The position numbers and the translations under genes were made by a program. Below the pieces are notes generated by a model. The model was given only the letters and a program-made list of their open reading frames with translations. It was not told the DNA's origin and ran no database searches. From contig NZ_JAHOOZ010000001.1 in the NCBI RefSeq assembly GCF_019075875.1, positions 3,100,001-3,164,000 of the forward strand: a DNA stretch of 64,000 nucleotides, read 5' to 3'. Positions 10,443 to 19,641 of the stretch are shown here, in pieces; position 1 is the first letter of the stretch, and each line of letters starts with the position of its first letter. This DNA is from Novosphingobium sp. G106 (lineage in GTDB: Bacteria > Pseudomonadota > Alphaproteobacteria > Sphingomonadales > Sphingomonadaceae).

Positions 10443-11290
10443 CAACTGCGCTCCAGTTCTGCTGACAATTTATCCCACTCCCCGGCCTCGGTGCGCACGA
10501 AATGCGCGCGTTCGCGTGCCTCCAGCGTGGGAATGCCTTTGCCCGGCACTGTCCGCATAACGATTGCCTTTGGGAGGCCGTTGAACTCACGCAGTGCATC
10601 GAAAGCAGCGCACAATTTGGAAATATCGTTTCCATCGACTTCCACAGTATCGAAGCCGAAGGCGCGCCACTTGTCGGCGACGGGCTCGATGCGCGTGGTC
10701 ACCGGGCCATCCGCCTGGATTCCGTTGCAGTCGATCGCCACCACCAGCTGGTCCAGGTTGAAGGTAGCTGCCGACATCGCAGCCTCCCAGGTCGATCCCT
10801 CCTGGAGTTCGCCATCCGAGATTTCGACGATCACGCGAAGGTCACGCCCGTCCAGCTTTGCCGCCAATGCCATGCCGACACCTTGCCCCAGGCCGTGTCC
10901 GAGCGACCCGCCCACCATCTCGATCCCGGGGACATCGTCGAACGTGCTCATCGGCAGACGGCTACCGGCCATGCCATAGGTGTTCAGCTCATCTACCGGA
11001 ATATAACCATATTCCGCGAGAACGGCGTACATGGCGATCGAATAATGGCCGGTACTCAAGACGAACCGGTCGCGCGCGGTCCAATCGGCATTATCCGGAT
11101 CAAGTCTCAGTTCGCGAAAATAGAGCACCGCCAGCAAGTCCGCGACGCCCAGTCCCTGGGCAACATAGCCCTGCCCCTTGCCACGCGCTTCGGTCACGAT
11201 GTGACGCCGGATATTCAGCGCCCGCCGCGACAATTCGGTCACATCTGCCGGCTCTGGCGCATTGCGCCGGGCCGCCATCTCGGTTGCCAT
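10439..11290 (-). CDS. transketolase, N-terminal (ThDP-binding) subunit
   Basis: A 283-residue transketolase N-subunit. It has GGSLGHGLGQGVGMALA and the thiamine-diphosphate/Mg motif running from SDGELQEGSTWEAAM to VAIDCN, where the usual GDG is SDG. A strong GAGAGG lies about 7 bases before ATG 11290. It is first in the five-gene operon running to 6579, and its upstream region carries a type A operator candidate. The split format is common in archaea and in bacterial accessory pathways. The acceptor and donor substrates are unknown. Confidence 0.9.
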   Translation of the reverse strand: MATEMAARRNAPEPADVTELSRRALNIRRHIVTEARGKGQGYVAQGLGVADLLAVLYFRELRLDPDNADWTARDRFVLSTGHYSIAMYAVLAEYGYIPVDELNTYGMAGSRLPMSTFDDVPGIEMVGGSLGHGLGQGVGMALAAKLDGRDLRVIVEISDGELQEGSTWEAAMSAATFNLDQLVVAIDCNGIQADGPVTTRIEPVADKWRAFGFDTVEVDGNDISKLCAAFDALREFNGLPKAIVMRTVPGKGIPTLEARERAHFVRTEAGEWDKLSAELERSW

Positions 11291-11353
11291 GTCGATCCTC
11301 TCTGGCCCTGGTATCGAATCTGCTTAAGTCGATCGACCGAGGTTGTCGAACGT

Positions 11354-11373
11354 TTTTTATTTTTGGTTCAAAA
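11354..11373. promoter_or_regulatory. putative operator, type A (imperfect)
   Basis: TTTTTAT-N6-TTCAAAA follows the 7-6-7 spacing of the type A palindrome. It lies 64 bases upstream of the transketolase operon start at 11290, the same distance as the copy upstream of 6440. The T/A-rich block stands out from the GC-rich surroundings. Confidence 0.4.
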
Positions 11374-11400
11374 CTGTCGTGTTAAGGCTGATCTTGGTCG

Positions 11401-12546
11401 CTACGACGCGATTGCCTTGAAGAAGCTCCTCACTTCGTCGGCGAACAACGCGGGCTCTTCCATGGCGGCGAAATGCCCGCCTGAGGGCATCGGACTCCAC
11501 CTTTGAAGATTGAGGGCCCGCTCGACAGCGGCGCGCGGCGGAATTGGCAGGAACTCGCCGGGAAAGAGCGCGACGCCTACAGGAACCTCGACTCGGCTGG
11601 TATAGCGGGGCATTTCCGTGTCGGCGCCGGTGTACATCCACAGCGAGGATATGACGGCCTCGTTGACAAGGTAGATCATGATATTGCCGATCAGCAGATC
11701 CTTGCTGAACCTGCTTTCGATGTCGCCTCGCGTATCTCCCCATCGCTGAAACTTTTCCAGAACCCACGCAGCAAAGCCCAGTGGCGAATCGTGGAGCGCC
11801 AAGCCGATGGTCTGAGGGCGGGTCGCCTGTTCATGTGCGTAGCCTGATTCAAGGGCACGCACTTCGTTCAGACGCTCGCGCCACTCGCACATCTCCGGGG
11901 AATCGTCGGGCGGAGTGCCCAGCAAAAGATTGAGATGGATGGCGACGGTTACGTCGGGATGATCACTTCCCAGCCAATGCGTAATGGCCGCGCCCCAGTC
12001 TCCGCCTTGCGCATAGAAACGCGAATAGCCCAACACATCGATCATCAGGCGGCGCCACAGCTGAGCGGTCCGACGTGGCCCGATCGGTGCACGGGGCCGG
12101 CTAGAAAAACCATATCCCGGCAGTGATGGAATCACGAGGTCGAAACCTTCGCACGCCTCGCCGCCGAACCGCTCGGGGTGAGCAAGCCGCTCGATAACCC
12201 CCAAGAATTCCATCACGGAGCCGGGCCAACCATGGGTGAGCAGGATGACGCGCCCTTCCGGACCGGAGCCACGGACGTGATAGAAATGCACGTCGATATC
12301 CTCAACCCGCGCCTTGAACTGGGGAAAGCGATTGAGTTCACGTTCGGTCGCGCGCCAATCGTAGGATTCGCGCCAGTATTCGAGGAACTCCGCGAGATAG
12401 GCGGCAGACGTTCCGTAGTGCCAGGCATCGGCGGTATCGGGCGCATAGCCAATTTCCGACAGCGCAAGCCTGACAGAGATCTTATCGAGCACGTTCTGCG
12501 ACACCGACACCTCGAAGGGCAAGGCACTGCCTACATCGTCAGTCAT
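11401..12546 (-). CDS. epoxide hydrolase (EHN-domain alpha/beta hydrolase)
   Basis: A 381-residue protein with an N-terminal EHN-like region (residues ~8-95) typical of microsomal/juvenile-hormone-type epoxide hydrolases. The oxyanion motif HGWP is at 105-108, the nucleophile in GGDWGA (Asp183), and a late His in GGHFAAMEEP. It would open an epoxide to a diol through a covalent ester. The gene stands alone: it ends about 110 bases before the transketolase operon and is followed upstream by about 200 bases without a gene. A P450- or oxygenase-made epoxide is a plausible substrate, by inference. Confidence 0.9.
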   Translation of the reverse strand: MTDDVGSALPFEVSVSQNVLDKISVRLALSEIGYAPDTADAWHYGTSAAYLAEFLEYWRESYDWRATERELNRFPQFKARVEDIDVHFYHVRGSGPEGRVILLTHGWPGSVMEFLGVIERLAHPERFGGEACEGFDLVIPSLPGYGFSSRPRAPIGPRRTAQLWRRLMIDVLGYSRFYAQGGDWGAAITHWLGSDHPDVTVAIHLNLLLGTPPDDSPEMCEWRERLNEVRALESGYAHEQATRPQTIGLALHDSPLGFAAWVLEKFQRWGDTRGDIESRFSKDLLIGNIMIYLVNEAVISSLWMYTGADTEMPRYTSRVEVPVGVALFPGEFLPIPPRAAVERALNLQRWSPMPSGGHFAAMEEPALFADEVRSFFKAIAS

Positions 12547-12742
12547 GCTAATCTCCTAGCGCAACAATGGGGCCGTTCGATCGGCTGAAAAGCGGCAGGT
12601 GCGCGAACCAAAGTGCGATTCTGTCAATTGGGATTTTAATATTCGTGCGGTCCGAGGCAAAGCCCACGAAATAATTAATCCCCTCCACATTATCGCATAA
12701 CCCTAAATATAGAGGCCGTATATCACGCCGCGTAGTCCAGGA

Positions 12743-13576
12743 TCATCCTGGAATGGTCTCAAATTTGAGGGGATCGGGCCCGAAACGTCCGTAGGCGCTG
12801 TCGAGCGCTCTTATCGCGCTTGTCGATGATTGGTCCAGCGTGATGCCGATCGCGTCGATATTCTCTTTAATATGACCCGCGGACGACGATCTGGGGATCA
12901 CGACGATCCCTTCCCCTGCCAGGTAGGCAAGAATGAGCTGTGCAGGGGTGCATCCAGCGCGCGATGCTATGGCAACTATCTCGGGCGTGTGCAGGGCCTT
13001 GCCCCGGCCGAGCGGACTCCAGGCTTCGGCCACGATCCCGTGTTTTGCATGATAGGCGCGGAGTTCTGTCTGCTGCCATTCCGGATGGAGTTCGATCTGG
13101 TTCAAGGCTGGCGCCACGCCGGTTTCGCCGATAATTCTTTCCAGATGCTCGGGCAGGAAATTCGAGACGCCGATAGACTTCACCCGCCCCTCTTCCTTGA
13201 TTCGCACCAAGGCGCGCCAACTGTCTGCGTAGCGATCATTCGCCGGGACGGGCCAATGAATAAGATAGACGTCAACATAGTCTAGGCCGAGTGTGGCTAA
13301 ACTTTCATCGAAGGCACGAAGTGCCTCGTCATAGCCTTGCCGGTTGTTCCAGAGCTTGGTTGTTACGGAAATATCCTCGCGAGGCACGCCGCATTCGCGT
13401 ATCCCGCGACCGGTTCCTTTTTCGTTGCCGTAAACAGGAGCAGTGTCGAACGAACGATACCCGAGACCCGCAGCGCTGCGGATCACCGCAGGCAGATCTG
13501 CGTCCGGGATGGTCATGACGCCAAGCCCGATCAGCGGAAAAATCGTTCCGTCGTTCAGCTTCGTCGATTTCGTCAT
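12743..13576 (-). CDS. aldo/keto reductase
   Basis: A 277-residue AKR with the catalytic tetrad pattern visible: Asp and Tyr in FDTAPVYGNEKG, Lys in TTKLW, His in YLIHWP. The NADPH-binding part includes IPRSSSAGHIKEN. ATG 13576 is chosen because GGAGG lies about 6 bases upstream and the product starts MTKSTKLNDG; the longer open frame upstream adds no conserved sequence. It is divergent from the second transketolase pair and shares with it a region carrying an exact TTTTGAT-N6-ATCAAAA palindrome. Confidence 0.92.
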   Translation of the reverse strand: MTKSTKLNDGTIFPLIGLGVMTIPDADLPAVIRSAAGLGYRSFDTAPVYGNEKGTGRGIRECGVPREDISVTTKLWNNRQGYDEALRAFDESLATLGLDYVDVYLIHWPVPANDRYADSWRALVRIKEEGRVKSIGVSNFLPEHLERIIGETGVAPALNQIELHPEWQQTELRAYHAKHGIVAEAWSPLGRGKALHTPEIVAIASRAGCTPAQLILAYLAGEGIVVIPRSSSAGHIKENIDAIGITLDQSSTSAIRALDSAYGRFGPDPLKFETIPG

Positions 13577-13636
13577 AGATCCTCCAACGCGGGTGGCGGC
13601 AGATCTCAGGCAACCCGACCTTGCATGCAAGCATTT

Positions 13637-13656
13637 TTTTGATCTAAAAATCAAAA
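13637..13656. promoter_or_regulatory. putative operator, type A
   Basis: TTTTGAT-N6-ATCAAAA, perfect in both seven-base arms, lies between the divergent aldo/keto reductase (starting 13576) and transketolase (13681) genes. The same arms and spacing occur upstream of the TonB receptor gene (62165-62184). Confidence 0.55.
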
Positions 13657-13680
13657 CGGCTTGCGTCGGATCGGAAAACG

Positions 13681-14565
13681 ATGGAAACGCTGTGTGGGAT
13701 GGGGATGATGACGAGGAACACAATTCTTTCGCGTAACCGCAGCGTCGATCCAGTTCGGCTCAGCGAGCGTGCCGACTGGATTCGGCTCGAGACGATACGC
13801 CTGATCGAAATCGCCAAGAGTGGGCACTATTCAAGCGTCTATTCTTGCGCAGAAATGTTTTCCGTTCTCTATTATCGCACTCTTCGTCTCGATCCCGCGA
13901 ACCCCCGATGGGCAGATCGAGATCGCTTCCTTCTGGGCAAGGGGCATGCCGCCATTGGCCAGTATCCGATCCTTGCCGATCTGGGCTTTTTCCCGGAGGA
14001 TTGGCTGGACAGCTACACGCGGCTGGGCAGCCCTCTTGGCGACCACCCTGACATGAACAAGGTGCCGGGCTGCGACTTCAGCTCAGGCTCGATCGGCCAC
14101 AATCTGTCGGTCGGTGTCGGCATGGCCTTGGCTGCGCGGATGCAGAAGCGGGACTACCTGACCTGGGTGATGTTGGGCGACGGTGAACTAAACGAGGGCC
14201 AGGTGTGGGAAGCCGCCATGGCGGCCGGCCACTATCGACTATCGAATATCATCGCGATCGTCGATGCCAATGGCATGGGGCTCGATGGCGATATCGAGGA
14301 TGTGATGGGAATCGAGCCAATCGCGTCGAAGTTCGAAGCGTTCGGCTGGACCGCAACTGAGATCGACGGGCATGATGTCGGCAGCGTCGTCGAGGCATTC
14401 GATGCCGCGCAAGAGGCAACGGGTCCCCATGTAATCATCGCTCGCACCAAGAAGGGCAAAGGCGTGCGGTTCATGGAAGTTTCGCCGCACTGGCATCTTG
14501 GCTACCTCGGCCCGAAGGACAAGGATGTCGCGATCGCGGAAATCGGCTCGAGGATTGCCAAATGA
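13681..14565 (+). CDS. transketolase, N-terminal (ThDP-binding) subunit, second copy
   Basis: A protein of up to 294 residues carrying the GKGHAAIGQY and GSIGHNLSVGVGMALA segments. The full ThDP motif runs from GDGELNEGQVWEAAM to VDAN. The start is uncertain: ATG 13681 gives a 7-9 residue extension, while ATG at about 13705-13708 is also possible, and neither has a clear ribosome site. It overlaps the C-subunit gene (ATGA at 14562-14565). It is a diverged paralog of the subunit at 10439-11290, not a recent duplicate. Confidence 0.9.
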   Translation: METLCGMGMMTRNTILSRNRSVDPVRLSERADWIRLETIRLIEIAKSGHYSSVYSCAEMFSVLYYRTLRLDPANPRWADRDRFLLGKGHAAIGQYPILADLGFFPEDWLDSYTRLGSPLGDHPDMNKVPGCDFSSGSIGHNLSVGVGMALAARMQKRDYLTWVMLGDGELNEGQVWEAAMAAGHYRLSNIIAIVDANGMGLDGDIEDVMGIEPIASKFEAFGWTATEIDGHDVGSVVEAFDAAQEATGPHVIIARTKKGKGVRFMEVSPHWHLGYLGPKDKDVAIAEIGSRIAK

Positions 14566-15539
14566 TCGAACCTTTGGATCCCGCAAGCTGGAACATTGAG
14601 ACGTCGCTCGCCAAGCTTCCGGGACTTACGATGGGGGATGAGCTCTGCGCGATGGCCGCCGAGCGCGAAGATATTGTCGTGCTGACCGCTGATCTCGCCT
14701 CGTCGAACGGCACATCGGTTTTTCGCGACCGCTTTCCCGAGCGATTTATCAATACCGGTATCGCTGAACAGAACATGATGTCGGTTGCAGCGGGCCTCGC
14801 TGCCTCAGGTTTTACCCCCTACGTGTCGACATTCGCCGCCTTCGCGTCGCTGCTTTGCGCGGAGCAGTTGCGGACCGATATGGCCTATACCAAGCTGCCG
14901 GTGCGCATCCTGGCGCATCATGCCGGCGTCTCGATGGGTTTTTACGGTACCTCTCATCACGCGGTCGAGGACCTTGCGATCATGCGAGCCATGGCTAACA
15001 TGACCGTCGTCAGCGCCGCGGACGGCAACGCCACGCGGGGCCTTCTGCGGGCTACCGCGGACATCCCGGGGCCGGTCTATATCCGCATTGGTCGCGGAGC
15101 CGAAAAGCCCGTTTACGGCACGATCCCGACATTCGAATCCGGGCGTTTCGTCAAGATCCGCGAAGGCGCCGACCTCACGGTGATAGCCACTGGCATTGGG
15201 ACCAAGATTGCCATCGATGCAGCCGATGCGCTGGTCCAAGACGGCATAGCCTTGCGCGTCCTTGACGCCGCATGGATCAAACCGATCGATCGCGACGCTG
15301 TCCTCGCCGCAGCCGCTGAGACCGGCGGGATACTGACCGTTGAAGAGCATAACCCCAACGGCGGACTCGGCGGCGCGGTCGCCGAGATCCTGGCCGAAGG
15401 CGGAATTGCGACACGATTCCGGCGTCATGCGCTTCCCGACGATTACGTGTTGGTTGCGCCGCCGTCGCACCTTTACCGCCATTACGGGCTGAGCGCGGAC
15501 GGTATCGCCGCCGCCGTGCGCGAGATGGTAGCCAACTGA
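14562..15539 (+). CDS. transketolase, C-terminal subunit, second copy
   Basis: A 325-residue C-subunit with LTADLASSNGTSVFRDRFPERFINTGIAEQNMMSVAAGLA (catalytic Glu in AEQN) and GTSHHAVEDLAIMRAMANMTVVSA. The C-terminal domain contains EEHNPNGGLGGAVAE. It is coupled to the N-subunit by a 4-base overlap and followed 11 bases later by an enoyl-CoA hydratase gene. That grouping suggests the two-carbon transfer is linked to a CoA-ester pathway rather than to central pentose metabolism. Confidence 0.9.
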   Translation: MIEPLDPASWNIETSLAKLPGLTMGDELCAMAAEREDIVVLTADLASSNGTSVFRDRFPERFINTGIAEQNMMSVAAGLAASGFTPYVSTFAAFASLLCAEQLRTDMAYTKLPVRILAHHAGVSMGFYGTSHHAVEDLAIMRAMANMTVVSAADGNATRGLLRATADIPGPVYIRIGRGAEKPVYGTIPTFESGRFVKIREGADLTVIATGIGTKIAIDAADALVQDGIALRVLDAAWIKPIDRDAVLAAAAETGGILTVEEHNPNGGLGGAVAEILAEGGIATRFRRHALPDDYVLVAPPSHLYRHYGLSADGIAAAVREMVAN

Positions 15540-15550
15540 GGAGAGTCTGA

Positions 15551-16460
15551 ATGGAATACAACGGAAAATGGTTGGCTAACCCAGAGCTGGTTCTCTTCGA
15601 AGTGTCCGAGGGCATCGCTACGATCACGCTCAATCGTCCAGAAAAAACGCAATGCCCTGAGCCCGGAACTGCTCAAGGAAATGCATGATGCGATGATCGA
15701 GGCGGACGACCGAAGCGACGTCAACGTCATCCTGCTTCAAGGTGCGGGCAAGGATTTCTGCTCAGGCTACGATCTCGCGGGCACCTATGCCGGCCGCCTT
15801 TCCGACGGCAGGACCAAAGGCGAGGACTTCAGCTATCGCACGAAGATCGCAACCTTCGATGACGATGCGTGGAATGTCGAGAGCCAGCAGAAGCTTACGA
15901 CCATCATGTTCGATCTGCACAAGCCGGTCATTGCCAAGGTTCACGGCAATTGTCTCGCAGGCGGCACGGATATCGCATTCCATTGCGATCTGGTATTCGC
16001 TTCCGACGAAGCTCGCATCGGATTTCCGGCAACGCGGGCCAATGGCTGCCCGCCTAACCAGATGTGGCTCTACCACATCGGCCCGCAATGGACGAAGCGC
16101 ATGCTGTTCACCGGCGATACGTTGTCAGGGAAAGATGCGTCTAAAATCGGATTGGTTCTCGATTCCGTACCTGCTGAAGAACTCGATGAGTATGTCAGGG
16201 ATCAGGCCAGACGAATTGCCGCGGTCGACGCGGAGCTTCTCTCCAGTTTCAAGCGGGTCGTCAACATGGGCCTCGAACTCATGGGCGCCAAGACCCTGCA
16301 GCGGGTTTCTGCAGAATCCGATGCGCGTGCACACCTTGCGGCAGGCCCCCGGCGCACCCAGTTCAAGGCCGACATGAAGAACCACGACTTGAAGACGGCA
16401 CTGACCAACCGCGACGCGCCTTTCGGTGACGGCCGCATCAAACTGCGCGGAAGGGCTTGA
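15551..16460 (+). CDS. enoyl-CoA hydratase/isomerase family protein (frameshifted)
   Basis: A crotonase-fold protein of about 302 residues. It starts at ATG 15551 (MEYNGKWLANPELVLFEVSEGIATITLNRPEK). The frame breaks at the A6 run 15642-15647; with one A fewer it reads RPEKRNALSPELLKEMHDAM. The oxyanion-hole regions are GKDFCSGYDLAG and HGNCLAGGTDIAFHCDL. A late TRANGCPPNQMWLYHIG segment sits where the catalytic acid normally lies. The reaction (hydration, isomerisation or C-C cleavage) cannot be settled. Confidence 0.85.
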
Positions 16461-16596
16461 TTGGCCTGAGCTTGAGCATGCTGTGGATGGCTGAGATGGG
16501 TCGATCGGAAAATCCTGAAGCGGTTTCCCGACTCCTCCGAGACGGCCTGGCTGGGCAGGCGCGTTCAGATGCGGATCGACGACAAAATTAAGGCAA

Positions 16597-16728
16597 CCTT
16601 GCCGCCATCAAGATCGACCGCAACGACGCGGCCTTCCTCGCGCTGGCCAGCCTGCGCATGACGGCCTTGCCGATGCCCGATGCCGCGCCAGTCACGATGG
16701 CGACCTTGCCTAGGAACCTTGCGCTCAT
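16597..16728 (-). pseudogene. SDR gene remnant (N-terminal fragment)
   Basis: Starting at ATG 16728, which overlaps the stop of the VOC gene (ATGA), the minus strand reads MSARFLGKVAIVTGAASGIG, a clear SDR cofactor motif. One frame change later it reads EEGRVVAVDLDGGKVA. Homology then stops after about 45 residues. The rest of the gene (some 200 residues) is missing, so this looks like a deletion remnant rather than a simple sequencing error. Confidence 0.65.
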
Positions 16729-17219
16729 TCCACCGCCGTGGACTGCGCCGACGCCATGAAATCGTCGATCCTAGCGTTCAGATTTCGCACCATGGCGCGG
16801 TCGGACAATTCGACAAAATAGCCGAGCTCGTCGACGGTATCCAGATGGACCACGGCGGCATCGCCGTTGGCCAGCCGCGAGCTCCAGGATTCGAAAACGC
16901 ACTCTACGCCCTCAGGTCGCCGCCGCATGTCGTCGACCGCATAGCCGAGATGGAAGATGCCTTCGCCGCGCGTCGTCAGCCACTCCTTGGCATTGCCCTC
17001 GCCGAGCCCAGGTTCCACCATTTCCAGATAGACGTCGCCCCACTTGGTGAATGCATTTCGGTTTGCGAATGTCCCTGTCCAGTCGCGGTAACGCCCTTCA
17101 TAATGCGTATCGAGGCGCCAGAACGGGCCGAGGCCCAGCATATTGCGATAAAGCGCCATGCCTGCGTCGATATCCTTCACGACTATGCCGATTTGATAGA
17201 AATCGCCTTCGATATGCAT
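16725..17219 (-). CDS. VOC superfamily protein (glyoxalase / methylmalonyl-CoA-epimerase-like)
   Basis: A 164-residue protein starting MHIEGDFYQIGIVVKDIDAGMALYRNMLGLGPF, the usual opening of VOC/glyoxalase proteins with a metal-region residue near the N-terminus. YLEMVEPGLGEGNAKEW and EGIFHLGYAVDD provide the second-strand elements. It may be an epimerase, dioxygenase or lyase. It was probably co-transcribed with the now broken SDR downstream. Confidence 0.8.
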   Translation of the reverse strand: MHIEGDFYQIGIVVKDIDAGMALYRNMLGLGPFWRLDTHYEGRYRDWTGTFANRNAFTKWGDVYLEMVEPGLGEGNAKEWLTTRGEGIFHLGYAVDDMRRRPEGVECVFESWSSRLANGDAAVVHLDTVDELGYFVELSDRAMVRNLNARIDDFMASAQSTAVE

Positions 17220-17326
17220 CGTTCACTCCCTACGTTTTGACCGGTCTAAGTCACCCCGCCGACAAATGTCCGCCGCCCTAAGACTTCCAACCAGTCCTGC
17301 TTACGGTGCAAAGCTGCCCTGGCCCT

Positions 17327-18325
17327 CTATTGAACCAATCCTAGGGCAAGGATGCTCTCCGCCGTGCTGATGATTGCCTGTTCCGTGCTGCGTGGGTGCC
17401 AGCCGAGCAGTCGCGAAGCCTTTTCCGACGTGCAATCCCGCCGAATACCGATTTGCGCCGCAATCGCCTCGGGCGCGTCTCGATCGGCGATCTCGACCTG
17501 AGGTAACCTGTCGCGATAGGCCGGGAATGCCTCCCCCACGATTGCGGCGAGTTCCAGCATCGAACGATCCGTCCCCGCTGTCGCGATGAGGCGCTGTCCG
17601 GCGGCCTCGGTTGCCAGCATCGCCTTTACATGCAGCTCTGCGACGTCGCGAACATCTACAACCCCGAAATATATTCGCGGCACGGCGGGAATGTGGCCCA
17701 TCATCATATGCCGGATCAGAGTGGTAGACGTGGAGAGCGGCTCTCCGAGCACAGGTCCGAAAATGCCAACCGGTGCGATCACAGATAATTCGGTTCCGCC
17801 GCGCACTTCCGCCATCCTGTCCCATGCCGCTTGTTCCGCGAGTGTTTTTGACTGGGTGTAGGCGTCGACGTCGGACCCGGTGAGGTCGGTCCAGTCCCGT
17901 TCATCATAGAGACGACCTTCCACCTTATGCCCATAGCTGACCGCGGCAACCGAGGAGGTAAGCACGACCCGCTTTGCGCCTGCAGCGATGGCCGCGTTGA
18001 CTACACGCAAGGTACCTTCGCGGGCTGGGTGGATCAATTCATCGGGGTCGTCCGGCTTGCTCGCCGGGAATGGGGAAGCAACGTGCAGCACGTATTCGCA
18101 ACCTTCGACCGCCTTGTCCCAACCAGCGTCGGCGTTGAGGTCGGCCTCGAACAGCTGCAGGGCCCCCCGGTGAGCGATTCCGGAGCGCGCGATCAGTGCT
18201 TCCACGTCCGCCGATCGCGCAAGTGAACGCATCGTGGCGCGGACATTGTATCCTTCGGCCAGCAAGCGGACGATGCAATGGATACCGACGAACCCGGTCG
18301 CCCCAGTTACAGTTACTGTTTTCAT
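17327..18325 (-). CDS. extended SDR / dihydroflavonol-reductase-like NAD(P)-dependent epimerase
   Basis: A 332-residue protein with the N-terminal TGATGFVG cofactor motif, FEADLNADAGWDKAVEGCEYVLHVASPFP, and SSVAAV. The active-site pattern YTQSK is at about residue 160. This layout fits dihydroflavonol 4-reductase / cinnamoyl-CoA-reductase-like enzymes. ATG 18325 is preferred over an in-frame TTG two codons upstream because GGGAG sits about 7 bases before it and the product starts MKTVTVTGATG. It lies just downstream of a LuxR-type regulator on the same strand. Confidence 0.88.
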   Translation of the reverse strand: MKTVTVTGATGFVGIHCIVRLLAEGYNVRATMRSLARSADVEALIARSGIAHRGALQLFEADLNADAGWDKAVEGCEYVLHVASPFPASKPDDPDELIHPAREGTLRVVNAAIAAGAKRVVLTSSVAAVSYGHKVEGRLYDERDWTDLTGSDVDAYTQSKTLAEQAAWDRMAEVRGGTELSVIAPVGIFGPVLGEPLSTSTTLIRHMMMGHIPAVPRIYFGVVDVRDVAELHVKAMLATEAAGQRLIATAGTDRSMLELAAIVGEAFPAYRDRLPQVEIADRDAPEAIAAQIGIRRDCTSEKASRLLGWHPRSTEQAIISTAESILALGLVQ

Positions 18326-18337
18326 CGCCAACTCCCG

Positions 18338-19499
18338 TCAATGCTCAAGTGCAGCGTCTTCGGCGAAGATCGCGATGCTTTGGTGGATCTGCCGCACTAT
18401 GTCTGCCTGCCTGCCAACTCCGGTCTTTTGAAAGATGCTCTTGCAATAGGTCCGAACACTGTTCTCGGTGATGCCCATGCGGCTCGCGGCCTCCCGCAGC
18501 GTCAGTCCCTCGCCGAGCAGAATTGCCAGCCGCGCTTCGGCGGGCGCGAGGCCGAACAGAGTGCCCACCAGGGCTACAGACGCTCGCGGGCGCGCGCGCA
18601 GATCGTGAAGATAGATCATCAGGCTTGCAGGCATCGCCGTGTCGAAAACGTCACGTGGTCCGATCGGCACTAGGAGCGCGCCGATTGTCGGCCCATCGCG
18701 GCCAATTCTCAGCACCCGTTCCTCGATCGGCAGGGATTGCGCTCGACGAGGCTGCGCCGCCAGTTCGGCAACCATTTTCGCCTGGACCGTATCGCGCAGT
18801 ATCAGGCGACCGTTCCGGATTGAAAGCACATTACTGCGTCCGATCAGGTTATTCGCAAGCTCATTGGAAAACAGCACGCGCATGTCGTGGCCAATGGCCA
18901 GCGCGCCGAACGACAGGCGGTCGAACATCTCCGCAAGCAGCTCGGGTACCCGTTGGCTCTGCCGGAAGCGTGAGAAGATCGCGACGGCGCGATTGGCGTG
19001 AGGGAGCAGACTTGCAAGCCATTCCCGATCCGCCCCCGAAAGCGCGCCGGACTTCTCCTCGCGGATCCAGGCGAGGTAAGCCCACGGCCCCCCCCGCGAG
19101 CCCAAGCTTGACGACCTCGACCGTAGCAAGTCCTTCGGGCTTCAAGTGGTCGCGATAGACAACGCTATCGGCAAGATTTCCGCCCGGAATGAAGTTTTCC
19201 AGCCGATAGATCTCATTTGGGGTCATGGACGCGTAGTCGAAAGGATTTTCTGCCGCGAAGCGTGCAAAGTAGCGCTCGGTGAAAGCGCCGATATCCGCTT
19301 TGGATGCTTGGATCTGGACCGAATCCCAAGTTTCGTCATGAAGCCGAAAGGCGAGGAATACAGAATGGGCATCCAATCGCGCACGCAGGATTTCCAGAAA
19401 TTCCTGCCACGCATCGTCCCTGAGCGGCGCATCATACAGCGCGTCGACAGCGAGCGCCCCGTCCCCATCGAGTGCAGGTCTCTGCGACGGTACCGCCAT
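18338..19499 (-). CDS. LuxR-type transcriptional regulator (frameshifted)
   Basis: A regulator of about 387 residues with a large N-terminal region of unknown ligand and a C-terminal LuxR-type helix-turn-helix (LTLREAASRMGITENSVRTYCKSIFQKTGV). The two halves are in different frames. Removing one base from the C8 run at 19088-19095 joins VKLGLAGG to PWAYLAWIREEKSG, matching the intact paralog at 29830-30939. ATG 19499 has GGGGAG about 4 bases upstream. It sits directly after the LuxC-like gene and may control the operon above it, by inference. Confidence 0.85.
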
Positions 19500-19641
19500 G
19501 GCTCTCCCCGGTGGTTGTCGGGTTGCGGATCGGTAGCGAGAAGCGGCACTCAATCCATTTTCCGACCACTCCAACGAAATTAGCAGCGTATGGGACATGG
19601 CGACAGGCCCCGGCTGGCGCTGTCGGCCAGGCTTATACCGA

